Shown: positions 1 to 8,968, counted from the first letter of the stretch. The stretch is DNA of 64,000 nucleotides from CAMBDS01 sp964355675 (GCA_964355675.1 CAYHEC010000001.1:62001-126000); one strand, 5' to 3'. Numbers and translations are program-made. Notes: a model not told the origin generated them from the letters alone.

Positions 1-593
1 GGAGTTAGACCGACCTTGTACCCCGCAAGAACAGCGCTATCAAGTATATTCTGGCTAAAGGCTCCGAACGGAAAAGAGATCGTCTCGACCGGTTGTCCTG
101 TTATCTCTTCCAACTTCATTTTAGATTCGGTCAATTCGTACTTTATTCTCTCCTCACTCAAATCCAGTAAATATCGATGTGATACAGTATGAGATCCAAT
201 CTCCCAACCAGCCTTGACCAACTCTTTCAGACCATTGGAATTCAGGTGATTGAATTTCAGCCCATAAACCTGATGATCCCAGTCGTTCGATCTCCCTAAA
301 TACCCGGTCGGAATAAATACCGAGGCGCGAAACCCAAATTCCGCCAGAATTTGCGGTGCATAATCTCCCACACATTGGTAACCGTCATCGAAAGCAATCA
401 CAAAATCTTTTGCTCCCCCGTTCCATTCTTTCAACGGGACTCCCCGCCATCCATCGCGATGCAAACATCTCATCTGATCGTGAAAAGCTTTGGGAGAAGT
501 CAAAGTCACGCTCACATCCCAATTGGGTGTGATTTTGTGATACAAAAGTATGGGTGGAAAATTCAATTCGAGATTTGGGGTGATTGGTGGCAA
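1..593 (-). CDS. Polysaccharide deacetylase (NodB-type), 3'-truncated by window edge
   Basis: Reading the minus strand from a TTG at 593 gives an open frame to the window edge. It contains FAFDDGY-like 'FVIAFDDGY' (catalytic Asp and metal-binding Asp of the NodB domain) and 'IGSHTVSHRYL', the H-x3-H metal-binding motif, followed by the 'SFPFG' motif. These are the hallmark motifs of carbohydrate esterase family 4, which removes acetyl groups from N-acetylglucosamine polymers in peptidoglycan or exopolysaccharide. A stop codon lies directly before the TTG, so the gene cannot start much earlier; no signal peptide is apparent. The C-terminus lies outside the window. The family is secure, the substrate unknown. 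It is separated from dut by about 80 bp and probably belongs to the same transcript. Confidence 0.85.
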   Translation of the reverse strand, partial: MPPITPNLELNFPPILLYHKITPNWDVSVTLTSPKAFHDQMRCLHRDGWRGVPLKEWNGGAKDFVIAFDDGYQCVGDYAPQILAEFGFRASVFIPTGYLGRSNDWDHQVYGLKFNHLNSNGLKELVKAGWEIGSHTVSHRYLLDLSEERIKYELTESKMKLEEITGQPVETISFPFGAFSQNILDSAVLAGYKVGLT

Positions 594-671
594 TTAATTA
601 AGCTCTTGGAGGGCGAGTCGAAAATCCGTTCTATCGGTACGAAGTATTAAGAATAGCAAAAGGCGGAATAC

Positions 672-1127
672 TCATCGCCCGGTATGACCAAATCCCCCTT
701 CACCCCGAATCGTCTCGGATAACTCCTTCGCAGGTTGCCAGTCTATTTTTTCGTAACGGGTGACGACCATCTGGGCTATACGGTCGCCTCGATGAATCGT
801 GAAAGGTTCTGGTCCAAAATTTGTGAGTATGACCTTGATTTCGCCGCGATAGTCGCTGTCTATCGTGCCAGGTGAGTTCAAAACTCCAATCGAGCTCTTC
901 AGAGCCAGACCGCTTCGAGGGCGGATCTGCGCTTCAAATCCTTCAGGCAGGGCGATTTGCAGTCCCGTTGGTATTGCCGTGGTTCTGTTGGATAGAAGAA
1001 TTATATCTCCATCGATAGCCGCGCGTAAATCGACGCCAGCCGCGCCAGCGCTGGCGTATTCAGGTAAAGGCAAATCCTTGGCATGAGGAAGTTGAAGTAC
1101 TTCTACAGAAATTGGTGTTTTAATCAT
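672..1127 (-). CDS. dut: dUTP diphosphatase (dUTPase)
   Basis: Hydrolyses dUTP to dUMP and pyrophosphate, keeping uracil out of DNA and supplying dUMP for thymidylate synthesis. All five trimeric dUTPase motifs are visible: AGVDLRA (residues ~30-36), RPRSGLA (~69-75), the substrate-binding stretch around GTIDSDYRGE (~87-96), RGDRIAQ (~113-119) and the C-terminal glycine-rich RGEGGFGHTG (~141-150). Length of 151 residues is normal for the homotrimeric family. Its start overlaps the end of the upstream CDF transporter gene by 8 bp, so the two are likely co-transcribed and translationally coupled. Nothing unusual is seen. Confidence 0.97.
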   Translation of the reverse strand: MIKTPISVEVLQLPHAKDLPLPEYASAGAAGVDLRAAIDGDIILLSNRTTAIPTGLQIALPEGFEAQIRPRSGLALKSSIGVLNSPGTIDSDYRGEIKVILTNFGPEPFTIHRGDRIAQMVVTRYEKIDWQPAKELSETIRGEGGFGHTGR

Positions 1128-2094
1128 TCCTTCGCAAACCCGACTTTGAGCCGCACTTATGATTCATCGCGCAGGGTTCAATGTGAATGTTCACATCTGT
1201 TCTCGGAAATCGATTGTTTATATCGTCTGAAATTTTATCAGTCAAAATATGGGAATGTTCGACTGACATTTCCGGATCAACCAATAGATGAAATTCTACA
1301 AATCTGACCGAACCAGAACGACGAGTGCGCAAATCATGATATTCGCACCATAAATTATCATATTTGCAAATGATACTTTGAACAACCCTTACTTCCTCTG
1401 CAGGTAATCTGGCATCAAGCAGATCGCGTCCTGACTCCAAGGTCAAATTATAAGCGGTACGAAAGATTAGAAGCGCAACTATAATCGCCGATACCGGGTC
1501 GATCCAATGGAGATTGGCAGTCGGGAAAATTGTCTCGCCCGCCCACAACAACCCCAGACCAATCATTACACCACCCGCGGTCCAAACATCTGTGCGCAAA
1601 TGCCACGCATCTGCGACCAATGCCATCGACTCGGTCTCTGTTCCAACTTTGAACAACATATTCGAAACATACATGTTGACGAGCGAAGAAACTAACATCA
1701 CCCCTACTCCCAAACCAATATGGTCTAACTGAGTTGGATGAAGTAGTTTTAAGGTCGCTTCGTAAATTATCCAAAGCGCCGCAAGAAAAATAAGAATCGC
1801 CTCGATGGTTCCGGAAAGATTTTCAACCTTCCCGTGGCCAAACGGATGTTCCTCATCTGAAGGTCGGTCCGATCTGCTCACTGAAAAAAGCGCAATCCCG
1901 GAGGCGAGTAAATCGACACTCGAATGTATTGCTTCGGAGATAACCGACACTGATCCGATAAACAGACCGATTATTAACTTGGTTACGACTAGAAAAGAAT
2001 TGGAAACGACTGATAAAATCGCCGCCATTTTCTTCCGTTTATCAGTTTCGATGATCGTCGATTCAGGCACACTAATGACTCGCGTACTTTTCAA
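1120..2094 (-). CDS. Cation diffusion facilitator (CDF) family metal transporter
   Basis: Predicted inner-membrane proton/divalent-cation antiporter (Zn, Fe, Mn or Co class) that exports metal from the cytoplasm. The first conserved metal site HSSVD (~57-61) in TM2 and the HPFGHGKVE loop (~83-91) are diagnostic; a second H-x3-D site (WHLRTD) follows in TM5, and a cytoplasmic C-terminal domain with HIHIEP-type ending is present. Six hydrophobic segments can be traced. The listed start is a TTG that overlaps the upstream aminotransferase by 23 bp; a GTG at 2070 just after that gene's stop, or an ATG at 2028 preceded by GGAAG, are alternatives. Metal specificity cannot be read from sequence alone. 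Confidence 0.92.
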   Translation of the reverse strand: MKSTRVISVPESTIIETDKRKKMAAILSVVSNSFLVVTKLIIGLFIGSVSVISEAIHSSVDLLASGIALFSVSRSDRPSDEEHPFGHGKVENLSGTIEAILIFLAALWIIYEATLKLLHPTQLDHIGLGVGVMLVSSLVNMYVSNMLFKVGTETESMALVADAWHLRTDVWTAGGVMIGLGLLWAGETIFPTANLHWIDPVSAIIVALLIFRTAYNLTLESGRDLLDARLPAEEVRVVQSIICKYDNLWCEYHDLRTRRSGSVRFVEFHLLVDPEMSVEHSHILTDKISDDINNRFPRTDVNIHIEPCAMNHKCGSKSGLRRND

Positions 2095-3277
2095 GAAAAT
2101 TCGCTATAGATGAATATGCCTTGATAAGAATCTCTTCAGGAGGTAGGAATACTACTCGGAAGTGATGGGTTCCAGGTTTTTGTCCAAATCCACTGCCATG
2201 CACAACGACGACCCCCGTGGATTTGACAAGCTCCTTGACGAAATTCTCGTCATCATCCCGAATGTCGATCTTGGGGAATGCGTAAAACGCTCCGCCCGGC
2301 TTGACACACGAAAGGTAAGGAACGCCGTTTAGCATCTTAAAGGTTAAATCGCGACGCTGTGTTAGTTTGTCATTCATTACTTTCAAGTGCGATTGATCGC
2401 CCTCTAATGCAGGTTTAACGCAATACATAAGGGGGTGGTTGGCGCAAAGCCTTGCACGAAGCATCTTATTGACCGCCTCAATGTAGTCGCCGAGAACCGC
2501 TCGGTCACCACTGAATATTCCCCACCCTATCCGCAGTCCGGGTCCGATATAATTCTTCGACAATCCACAAAAAGTGATGACTGGAGCATTTTTATCCAGT
2601 GAAGCTATGGAGGTATGGGTAGCTCCGTCAAAAAGAAGCTGATCGTAAATCTCGTCAGCAAAAATCACGAGGTTGTTTTCTTTGGCGATTTTCACTAATC
2701 CTTGAAGCAATTCTTTCGAACAGTTCGATCCGGTTGGATTGTTAGGATTTATCAGCACTATCGCTCGGGTTTTGTCGTTGATCTTTGATTTGATATCATC
2801 AAGCGATGGTTGCCAACCGTTCTCTTCATCGAGATAATAGGGGTTTTCCAGGGCCCCTATCTTGGACAATACCGCCGTGTAGAGCGGATATCCTGGCGAT
2901 GGTGTTAGGACGTTTTCGCCCGGATTAACCAGCCCGGTCAGGCAAAGTTCGATTGCTTCTGAGGCGCCGGTTGTGATGAAGACGTCAAGAATATTGTCGA
3001 TCCCTTTACGACGAGCATAGCGCTCGACCGCATCGACCGCTTCTTTAGTACCCGACGACGGCGCGTAACCATTATAATTGGCGAGCATCGCCTGATGAGC
3101 GGCTTCAACTAAGTGTGGGGGAGTTTCGAAGTCGAATTTGTTTGGATCGCCGATGTTCAGGTAGAGCATTTCTCTGCCCGATTTTGCCACCTGATCGGCG
3201 AGAACAACGATATCGCGAACAGCATAAGTGATATTATGAGTCCGGTTGGCTGGACGAATGGAAGTGGTTTGACTCAT
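2072..3277 (-). CDS. Class I/II pyridoxal-phosphate aminotransferase (alanine-aminotransferase-like)
   Basis: Fold-type I aminotransferase of 401 residues. Seen in order: the cofactor phosphate/pyridine-binding segment with TTGASEAIE (~102-110), NPNNPTG (~177-183), ADEIYD (~207-212, Asp binding the pyridine nitrogen) and the Schiff-base lysine in GLSKNYIGPGLRIGW (Lys ~241). The overall pattern, with YAPSSGTKEA near residue 71, resembles the AlaA/AlaT-type enzymes that make alanine or related amino acids from pyruvate and glutamate. The exact amino donor/acceptor pair is inference. It lies 58 bp downstream of an M16 protease gene and overlaps the CDF transporter gene at its end. Confidence 0.9.
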   Translation of the reverse strand: MSQTTSIRPANRTHNITYAVRDIVVLADQVAKSGREMLYLNIGDPNKFDFETPPHLVEAAHQAMLANYNGYAPSSGTKEAVDAVERYARRKGIDNILDVFITTGASEAIELCLTGLVNPGENVLTPSPGYPLYTAVLSKIGALENPYYLDEENGWQPSLDDIKSKINDKTRAIVLINPNNPTGSNCSKELLQGLVKIAKENNLVIFADEIYDQLLFDGATHTSIASLDKNAPVITFCGLSKNYIGPGLRIGWGIFSGDRAVLGDYIEAVNKMLRARLCANHPLMYCVKPALEGDQSHLKVMNDKLTQRRDLTFKMLNGVPYLSCVKPGGAFYAFPKIDIRDDDENFVKELVKSTGVVVVHGSGFGQKPGTHHFRVVFLPPEEILIKAYSSIANFLEKYASH

Positions 3278-3335
3278 TGCAGTATCTTAAAGTATTTCAG
3301 ACGTTGATCTGAGATTGTGGACTTAAAGTCCCTTC

Positions 3336-4592
3336 TCAAATATTCGGCTTCAGCATCGTTATAAACGTCGGTTGACGTTCGAGCAGGTCTTTGGCAATCT
3401 CCTGCACCATCTCCGGAGTCACTGCATCGATCCGCTTGACAACTTCGTCTATCGGAAACCATTGTCCGGTATAAAGTTCCATCTTGGCAAGACGATGCAT
3501 CATGCTTGAGGGAGACTCCAAGCCAAGCAACAGGCTCCCTTTTAATTGTTCTTTAAAATGTGAGATCTCGCGCTTGGAAATAGGCTCACGGCAAACAAGG
3601 CGTATTTCTTTCTCGACCAAAGCCAATGCCTTCTCGGCTCGTTTAGGTTCGGTACCGGCGTAAACCCCAAATATTCCAGTATCACCGAGATTATTCATAA
3701 ACGTATATACTGAGTAGGCAAGGCCGTGCCGTTCGCGGATCCGTTGGAACAATCGCGAACTGGCTCCACCCCCAAGCAAGACGTTCAAGACCATCAATGG
3801 ATACTTTCGCTCATCGTTATAGGCAATGCTACGGCATCCTAAAACTATGTGAGTCTGTTGTGTCGTAGTGGAATGCTCGTGGCGTAACACTCTACTATCT
3901 ATGGGAGCTATCACTCTGGGCGTATCGTTGGTCGTTTCTTCTTTACGGAACCGTGATGAAATCATTTTCACCAGTCGGTCATGGTCAAGATATCCGGCCG
4001 CAACGACCAGTATTCTCGAACCGTTATAGCGGGAAGCTCGATAATTTCTAAGTGCGCTCTGATCTATTCGCGCCAGCGCCTCTCGCGTTCCTATGACCGG
4101 TCTGCCCAATGGGTCACCTGCGAAAACTTCACTCATGAAATGGTCGAATACCAATTCATCTGGTGTATCTTCGTTGTTCTTCAGCTCCTCAAGAATCACC
4201 CCGCGTTCGCGTTCTACCTCCACAGCCTCATAAAGTGAATTCTGAGTTATATCTGAGAGCACATCGACGGCGTCTCTTAGATGCTCGCTGATTACCCGAG
4301 CGTAAAAACAGGTAGTCTCAGGTCCGGTAAAAGCATTCAGATGACCTCCGCGACCCTCGATCTGTCGGGGAATTACCGCGGCGGATCGAGTAGGAGTTCC
4401 TTTGAAGTTCATGTGTTCGAGGTAGTGCGATATTCCTGCAAGTTGTGCAGGTTCGTCACGACTTCCGGTATCGAACCAGATACCGATGGCTAAAGAGCGG
4501 ACGTGCGGCATCGTCTCAGTGACGATCCGCACTCCGCTCTCAAGTTGTGTCTTACGGTAGATTCCATTTGGAATAGGCACAGCCTTTGTCAA
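3336..4592 (-). CDS. M16 family zinc metalloprotease (processing-peptidase-like)
   Basis: Single-module insulinase/pitrilysin-family peptidase of 418 residues. The inverted zinc motif HxxEH is HYLEH (~56-60), and the third ligand glutamate lies in GVILEEL about 75 residues later, so the active site is intact. The C-terminal M16_C domain contains the R/Y substrate pocket region (around GGGASSRLFQRIRE...GLAYSV). Related bacterial proteins (YmxG/PqqL class) often follow pnp, exactly as here: the start is 2 bp from the pnp stop. No signal peptide is seen, so a cytoplasmic protein is expected. The substrate is unknown. Confidence 0.93.
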   Translation of the reverse strand: MTKAVPIPNGIYRKTQLESGVRIVTETMPHVRSLAIGIWFDTGSRDEPAQLAGISHYLEHMNFKGTPTRSAAVIPRQIEGRGGHLNAFTGPETTCFYARVISEHLRDAVDVLSDITQNSLYEAVEVERERGVILEELKNNEDTPDELVFDHFMSEVFAGDPLGRPVIGTREALARIDQSALRNYRASRYNGSRILVVAAGYLDHDRLVKMISSRFRKEETTNDTPRVIAPIDSRVLRHEHSTTTQQTHIVLGCRSIAYNDERKYPLMVLNVLLGGGASSRLFQRIRERHGLAYSVYTFMNNLGDTGIFGVYAGTEPKRAEKALALVEKEIRLVCREPISKREISHFKEQLKGSLLLGLESPSSMMHRLAKMELYTGQWFPIDEVVKRIDAVTPEMVQEIAKDLLERQPTFITMLKPNI

Positions 4593-4594
4593 GG

Positions 4595-6772
4595 TTAACG
4601 TCCTCTTCCACGATCACCACCGCCACGACCAAATCCGCCACCACCACCACCGCCGCCTCCGCGACTGCGGTTACGTTCGGCATCTTCGGTACCTTCATAG
4701 CCTTCCATCAGAACCTTGTGAGATAGATCAAGCTTTCCGGCATCATCGATCTTCAGCAATTTGACGTCAACCTTGTCGCCTACCTGAAAGTAATCAGATA
4801 CGCGATCAACACGCTTGATGTCGATTTGCGAGACGTGCATTAATCCTTCGAGACCGGGAATAATCTCGACAAACGCTCCGAAGTCCATAATTCGCTTAAT
4901 AGTACCGTTATATACCTTGCCAACTTCCGGAACGGCAGTGATCTGCTCGACGCGAAGCCGAGCGGCTTCAGCTGACGGTCCATCGATTGCGCCAATTCTG
5001 ACTGTCCCATCGTCTTCGACGTCGATTGTCGCGCCGGTATCGGCAATTATCGAACGGATGTTCTTGCCTCCCGGGCCAATCAATGCGCCAATCCGGTCAA
5101 CAGGAATCCTTACTACCATAAATTTAGGAGCGAACGGCGAGATGGATTCGCGAGAACGTTCTATAGTTCTGTCCATGATGTCAAGGATTTGATGTCTTGC
5201 ATCACGAGCCTGGGTCAACGCCTTCGCCATCAGATCAGCAGAAATTCCTTTGATCTTGATGTCCATTTGGAACGACGTGATTCCGTCGCGAGTTCCAGCA
5301 ACCTTGAAGTCCATATCACCCAGATGATCTTCATCGCCAAGGATATCGGTAAGAATACGTGTTTTATCGCCTTCTTTGATCAATCCCATTGCAATGCCTG
5401 CTACTGCCTTCTTAATCGGAACACCTGCGTCCATAAGAGCAAGCGATCCTGCGCACACGGTCGCCATTGATGACGAACCGTTCGACTCGAAAATATCTGA
5501 GGTCACTCGGATAGTATAGGGGAAATCATTCCACTCAGGAAGAACCGCCTCGATCGCCCGTTCTCCGAGTTTTCCGTGACCTACTTCCCGACGCGAAACT
5601 CCGAAGTTATTCTTCACCTCTCCCGTCGAATAAGGCGGGAAAGCGTAGTGAAGCATATATTTCTTATAACCATTCTCATCGAGGTTGTCGATTTTCTGCT
5701 CATCAAGCTTAGTGCCAAGCGTCGCACTCGCCAAAGCCTGAGTTTGACCTCTCGTGAAAAGCGCGGAACCATGTGCGCGAGGCAAAAGCCCAATTTCGCA
5801 CTCAATCGCGCGAATGTCGGTGTCGCAACGTCCGTCGATACGAATGTTATGCTCGAGAATGTTTTGACGAACTTCGTGCTTCATCAGTTCTTTTACTGCT
5901 GATTTGATCTCGCCGATCTTCGTGCTATCGGCGCCGGTCTCAGCAATCAGCCGATCAATCAAGGTTGAGGTTCGGTCTTTTCGTTCAGACTTATCGATGG
6001 ATTTTGCAATGGCTTTTACTTCATCAGCCGCCAACGCATTTACTTTGGTTGCAAGTTCGAGGTCCTTCTGGGTGACTGAATATTCACGGGTAGGCTTGCG
6101 TACTTGGGAAATGAGTTCATTTTGGAACTCAACAATCTTCTTGATAAATTCATGCCCATAAAAGATTGCGTCGATTAATTCCTGATTCGAAACTTCCTTC
6201 GCATAACCTTCGACCATTGCTATAGCATCAAAACTGCCCACTAGAAAAAGTGCCAGCCGACTTTCAAGAAGTTGGCTATTGGTAGGATTGATGATAAATT
6301 CACTGCCAATCATACCGACTCGAACCGATGCAACTACATCGTTCATGGGAATATCGGATATGTTCAATGCCAGGGAGGCGCCTATCGGACCAAGTACTTC
6401 GGCGTCATTCTCCAGATCTGCAGAGATGACAATCGCCATAACTTGTGTTTCATAAGCGTATCCCTCAGGAAATAGCGGTCTGATCGGCCTGTCGATCATC
6501 CGCGCGGCAAGAATTTCCTTTTCATGCGGCCTTCCTTCGCGCTTGAAAAAGCCGCCAGGGATTTTTCCAGCCGCAAAATATTTCTCGCGATAGTCAACTG
6601 TGAGGGGCAGGAAATCCAACCCTTCACGTCGCTCGCGAGCCGACACCGTCGCTACATGCAGAACCGTATCGCCATACTGTATCCAAGCGGCGCCGTCTGC
6701 CTGTTTGGCCGTCTTCCCAAGAATTACCTTTAGGATACGACCACCAATTTCGATTTCTCGTGTTACAATCAC
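4595..6772 (-). CDS. pnp: Polyribonucleotide nucleotidyltransferase (PNPase)
   Basis: Phosphorolytic 3'-5' exoribonuclease of the RNA-decay machinery. Two RNase PH domains are separated by an alpha-helical linker, followed by a KH domain (IGPGGKNIRSI) and an S1 domain (VGKVYNGTIKRIMDFGAFVEI). The tail after S1 is an arginine/glycine-rich stretch with a run of about nine glycines, probably an extra RNA-binding tail. I prefer the GTG at 6772: it is preceded by AAGGAG 10 bp upstream and gives an N-terminus (VTREIEIGGR) that matches the family, whereas an in-frame ATG at 6802 adds ten residues without a good ribosome site. It follows rpsO with about 160 bp holding hairpins, as in many bacteria. 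Confidence 0.96.
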   Translation of the reverse strand: MIVTREIEIGGRILKVILGKTAKQADGAAWIQYGDTVLHVATVSARERREGLDFLPLTVDYREKYFAAGKIPGGFFKREGRPHEKEILAARMIDRPIRPLFPEGYAYETQVMAIVISADLENDAEVLGPIGASLALNISDIPMNDVVASVRVGMIGSEFIINPTNSQLLESRLALFLVGSFDAIAMVEGYAKEVSNQELIDAIFYGHEFIKKIVEFQNELISQVRKPTREYSVTQKDLELATKVNALAADEVKAIAKSIDKSERKDRTSTLIDRLIAETGADSTKIGEIKSAVKELMKHEVRQNILEHNIRIDGRCDTDIRAIECEIGLLPRAHGSALFTRGQTQALASATLGTKLDEQKIDNLDENGYKKYMLHYAFPPYSTGEVKNNFGVSRREVGHGKLGERAIEAVLPEWNDFPYTIRVTSDIFESNGSSSMATVCAGSLALMDAGVPIKKAVAGIAMGLIKEGDKTRILTDILGDEDHLGDMDFKVAGTRDGITSFQMDIKIKGISADLMAKALTQARDARHQILDIMDRTIERSRESISPFAPKFMVVRIPVDRIGALIGPGGKNIRSIIADTGATIDVEDDGTVRIGAIDGPSAEAARLRVEQITAVPEVGKVYNGTIKRIMDFGAFVEIIPGLEGLMHVSQIDIKRVDRVSDYFQVGDKVDVKLLKIDDAGKLDLSHKVLMEGYEGTEDAERNRSRGGGGGGGGGFGRGGGDRGRGR

Positions 6773-6831
6773 TCTTTGCTTTCTCCTTACTCCGTTTTCC
6801 ATCCGGAAGCAACGCCATACTCAAGCCTATT

Positions 6832-6861
6832 GAAGGAACAATCAGAATTTCATGTTCCTTC
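6832..6861 (-). promoter_or_regulatory. Hairpin in the rpsO-pnp leader
   Basis: GAAGGAAC and GTTCCTTC form an 8-bp inverted repeat with a 14-nt loop, about 60 nt upstream of the preferred pnp start. In E. coli the rpsO-pnp spacer carries an RNase III-cleaved stem through which PNPase represses itself. The placement here is similar, but the sequence is unrelated and autoregulation is only an inference. Confidence 0.35.
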
Positions 6862-6902
6862 GCAATTATTGGTTATCGACGTAAGCCATTCCGGTCAATA
6901 AA

Positions 6903-6916
6903 GGCGCATTCGCGCC
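6903..6916 (-). terminator. Weak intrinsic terminator/attenuator after rpsO
   Basis: On the minus strand, GGCGC-GAAT-GCGCC forms a 5-bp GC-rich stem with a tetraloop immediately followed by TTTATT, 18 bp after the rpsO stop. The short stem and interrupted T-run suggest partial termination with read-through into pnp rather than a full stop. Confidence 0.5.
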
Positions 6917-6934
6917 CGATTCCTTCTTCCCTGA

Positions 6935-7204
6935 TTACCGACGCAAACCAAGCCGTTCGATAACAGTACGGTAGCGCCCGATGTCTTGTTCCGCAAGATA
7001 CTTCAGCAATCGACGGCGGCGCCCTACTAATTTCAACAAGCCGCGACGACTGTGGTGATCCTTGGAATGTGCCTTGAAATGATCCGTAAGAGAATTGATT
7101 CGTGCTGTTAGAATAGCTACTTGCACCTCGCTCCGACCCGTGTCGGAGGGTGAGTTGCCATACAGCGAAATCATTTCCTGGTTAATAGTGCCCAAATCAG
7201 CCAT
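6935..7204 (-). CDS. rpsO: 30S ribosomal protein S15
   Basis: An 89-residue protein matching S15 over its full length. The conserved DTGRSEVQVAILTARI (~21-36), the HxKDHHSRRGLL segment (~45-57) and LLKYL...RYRTVIERLGLRR are all present. S15 binds the central domain of 16S rRNA early in 30S assembly. The start ATG is preceded by AAAGGAAG. It sits between ribF and pnp, the widespread bacterial order. Two small hairpins in its 94-bp leader could support the autogenous control known for S15 in several phyla, but no known S15 leader fold can be assigned by eye. Confidence 0.98.
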   Translation of the reverse strand: MADLGTINQEMISLYGNSPSDTGRSEVQVAILTARINSLTDHFKAHSKDHHSRRGLLKLVGRRRRLLKYLAEQDIGRYRTVIERLGLRR

Positions 7205-7226
7205 TTGTTCTTCCTTTCACCTTCCT

Positions 7227-7246
7227 AAAACCCGCTCAAACGGGAC
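7227..7246 (-). promoter_or_regulatory. Hairpin upstream of rpsO
   Basis: On the minus strand a CCCG-TTTGAG-CGGG hairpin followed by TTTT lies only about 23 nt before the rpsO ATG. It could be the terminator of the ribF transcript, or a leader element that regulates rpsO. With a four-pair core it is weak on its own. Confidence 0.35.
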
Positions 7247-7266
7247 TTCTTTCAAATTTGTATAAG

Positions 7267-7283
7267 TCCGAATGCGATTCGGA
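7267..7283 (-). terminator. Perfect 7-bp hairpin after ribF
   Basis: TCCGAAT-CGC-ATTCGGA is a perfect stem with a 3-nt loop, 15 bp past the ribF stop codon. It lacks a strong T-run (CTTATAC follows), so it may be an RNA-stability element rather than an intrinsic terminator. Confidence 0.4.
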
Positions 7284-7298
7284 TATTAATGTGTCAAA

Positions 7299-8285
7299 TC
7301 AACTTATTGAAGTATTTTGTGTCAGACAATTAAGATCGCTATGTGATAGATTCGAGTACCCCATATCGCCTACCAGCTTGATTGCTTCTTGGCGATCTAT
7401 CTCCATTTGATCGATTAATGCCGAAACGTCACTGTAAGCTACTATATCACGGATTTTCTGCACGAGACCAATTTTTACTTCAAAATCGTACAAATTACCA
7501 TCGAAGCCAATCAAGTGAGATTCTATCGTGGAAATCGACCCCGCAAAAGTAGGGCGCGGACCAATATGAGATACCGAAGGCCAGCGCTGGTCGCCGACTT
7601 CTGTTACCGTCGCATATATCCCCGGTGGAGGCATTAACTTGCCAGAAGCTAATCCATTCAAGTTGGCTGTGGGAAAGCCAAGCTTTTTCCCCCTACCCTC
7701 GCCTCGAATTACAACTCCGACCATATAATACGGTTTTCCAAGCATTTTATGGGCAATCTCCGGAGAGCCCGAGGCAAGTTTCTTACGAATCCGACGGGAG
7801 GAGATTACTTCGTCACCGAACATCACCGGATCAACCACAAAAACATTGAAACCCAGCTCATTCCCCATCGCTCTCAGCAAATCGAGATCGCCTCGCCTGT
7901 CTTTGCCAAATCGGTGATTTGGGCCGGTGAAAAGTTGTTTCACCCCAAGAGTTTGAACTAAAACGTTCTGTACATAATCTTCCGCGCTCATCGCCGCGAA
8001 CTTTTCATTAAAGCTTGTAAATACCAGTCTGTCGATCCCAAACTCGCGAAACAGCTCTATTCGTTCTTCCCTGCTTGTCAGTAGCGGCGGAGGCGGAATA
8101 TCTGGCCTCACGACTGTTTGTGGGTGCGGCTCAAAAGTCAGAACGGTAATCGAACTCGAATTAGACTTTTGCATCAGATCTAATATTCTTTGATGCCCCA
8201 GATGCAATCCGTCAAACGATCCTACGGTTACACTTGCCGATTTAGATGATCCAATATTTTCCAAGCCGTCAATTACTTGCATCAA
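7299..8285 (-). CDS. ribF: Bifunctional riboflavin kinase / FAD synthetase
   Basis: Makes FMN from riboflavin and then FAD. The N-terminal nucleotidyltransferase domain has GSFDGLHLGHQ (~22-32, the HxGH adenylylation motif) and the later SSRRIRKKLASG segment equivalent to the ISSTxIR motif. The C-terminal flavokinase domain shows GEGRGKKLGFPTANL (~195-209) with the PTAN motif, and a downstream HLIGFDGNLYDFEVKI. At 328 residues the length is standard. The ATG overlaps the truB stop by 4 bp, giving translational coupling. No FMN riboswitch is visible because the gene lies deep inside the operon. Confidence 0.96.
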   Translation of the reverse strand: MMQVIDGLENIGSSKSASVTVGSFDGLHLGHQRILDLMQKSNSSSITVLTFEPHPQTVVRPDIPPPPLLTSREERIELFREFGIDRLVFTSFNEKFAAMSAEDYVQNVLVQTLGVKQLFTGPNHRFGKDRRGDLDLLRAMGNELGFNVFVVDPVMFGDEVISSRRIRKKLASGSPEIAHKMLGKPYYMVGVVIRGEGRGKKLGFPTANLNGLASGKLMPPPGIYATVTEVGDQRWPSVSHIGPRPTFAGSISTIESHLIGFDGNLYDFEVKIGLVQKIRDIVAYSDVSALIDQMEIDRQEAIKLVGDMGYSNLSHSDLNCLTQNTSIS

Positions 8286-8968
8286 ACTCTCTGCCGTTCC
8301 GCTTGAAGTTTTGCGGAGAAAGCTGTCAAATCTTCAGATTCGGAAAGAAGATAATCCCCAACACGTGTCCGGATCAGACGATTCAAGTGCGCCACTGTTC
8401 CAAGAGCCTTTCCAATATCTTCAGCCAAAACCCTGATGTAAGTCCCTTTGGAACAAGTTACATGCATTTGAAAACCGATATCGATCATACCCGTAAATTG
8501 AATCTTTGTTATTGTCACTAATCGCGGATTTCTTACAGTCTCTACGCCCATTCTTGCAAGCTTGTAAAGCCTTTGTCCATCTACCTTTATCGCCGAGTAC
8601 TTGGGAGGAATCTGTTGAATCACACCAACAAATAGCCTCATCGCGGTCGTAATCATATCTTCAGACAATAACGGAATAGGTACTTCCGAGACGACTATAC
8701 CCGTCGGATCCCCCGTGTCCGTGGCTCTTCCAAGGCAAACGTCTGCAACATATTCTTTTTCTTGGTCACAGATTAAACCAAGTTTGCGCGTCGCCACTCG
8801 TCCAATTCCAATTACAAGTACGCCTTCCGCAAATGGATCAAGCGTACCGGCATGTCCGACTCGTTGCACCCCTGAAGCGTAACGGATTTTTCTCACCACC
8901 CCAAATGAGCTGATTCCGGGAGGTTTACAGACCGAAACAATTGTGCCTTCGCGAGAAGAATTCACCAT
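8282..8968 (-). CDS. truB: tRNA pseudouridine(55) synthase
   Basis: Converts U55 of the T-loop of tRNAs to pseudouridine. The catalytic aspartate is in GHAGTLDPFAEGVL (Asp ~44), preceded by the KPPGISSF motif (~15-22) that marks the TruB family. The YKLARMGVE-type motif and CSKGTYIRVLAEDIG (~167-181) complete the catalytic domain. With 228 residues it is at the short end, apparently lacking or reducing the C-terminal PUA-like extension. It lies between the nrnA-like gene (32 bp upstream) and ribF (4-bp overlap) in the translation operon. Confidence 0.96.
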   Translation of the reverse strand: MVNSSREGTIVSVCKPPGISSFGVVRKIRYASGVQRVGHAGTLDPFAEGVLVIGIGRVATRKLGLICDQEKEYVADVCLGRATDTGDPTGIVVSEVPIPLLSEDMITTAMRLFVGVIQQIPPKYSAIKVDGQRLYKLARMGVETVRNPRLVTITKIQFTGMIDIGFQMHVTCSKGTYIRVLAEDIGKALGTVAHLNRLIRTRVGDYLLSESEDLTAFSAKLQAERQRV

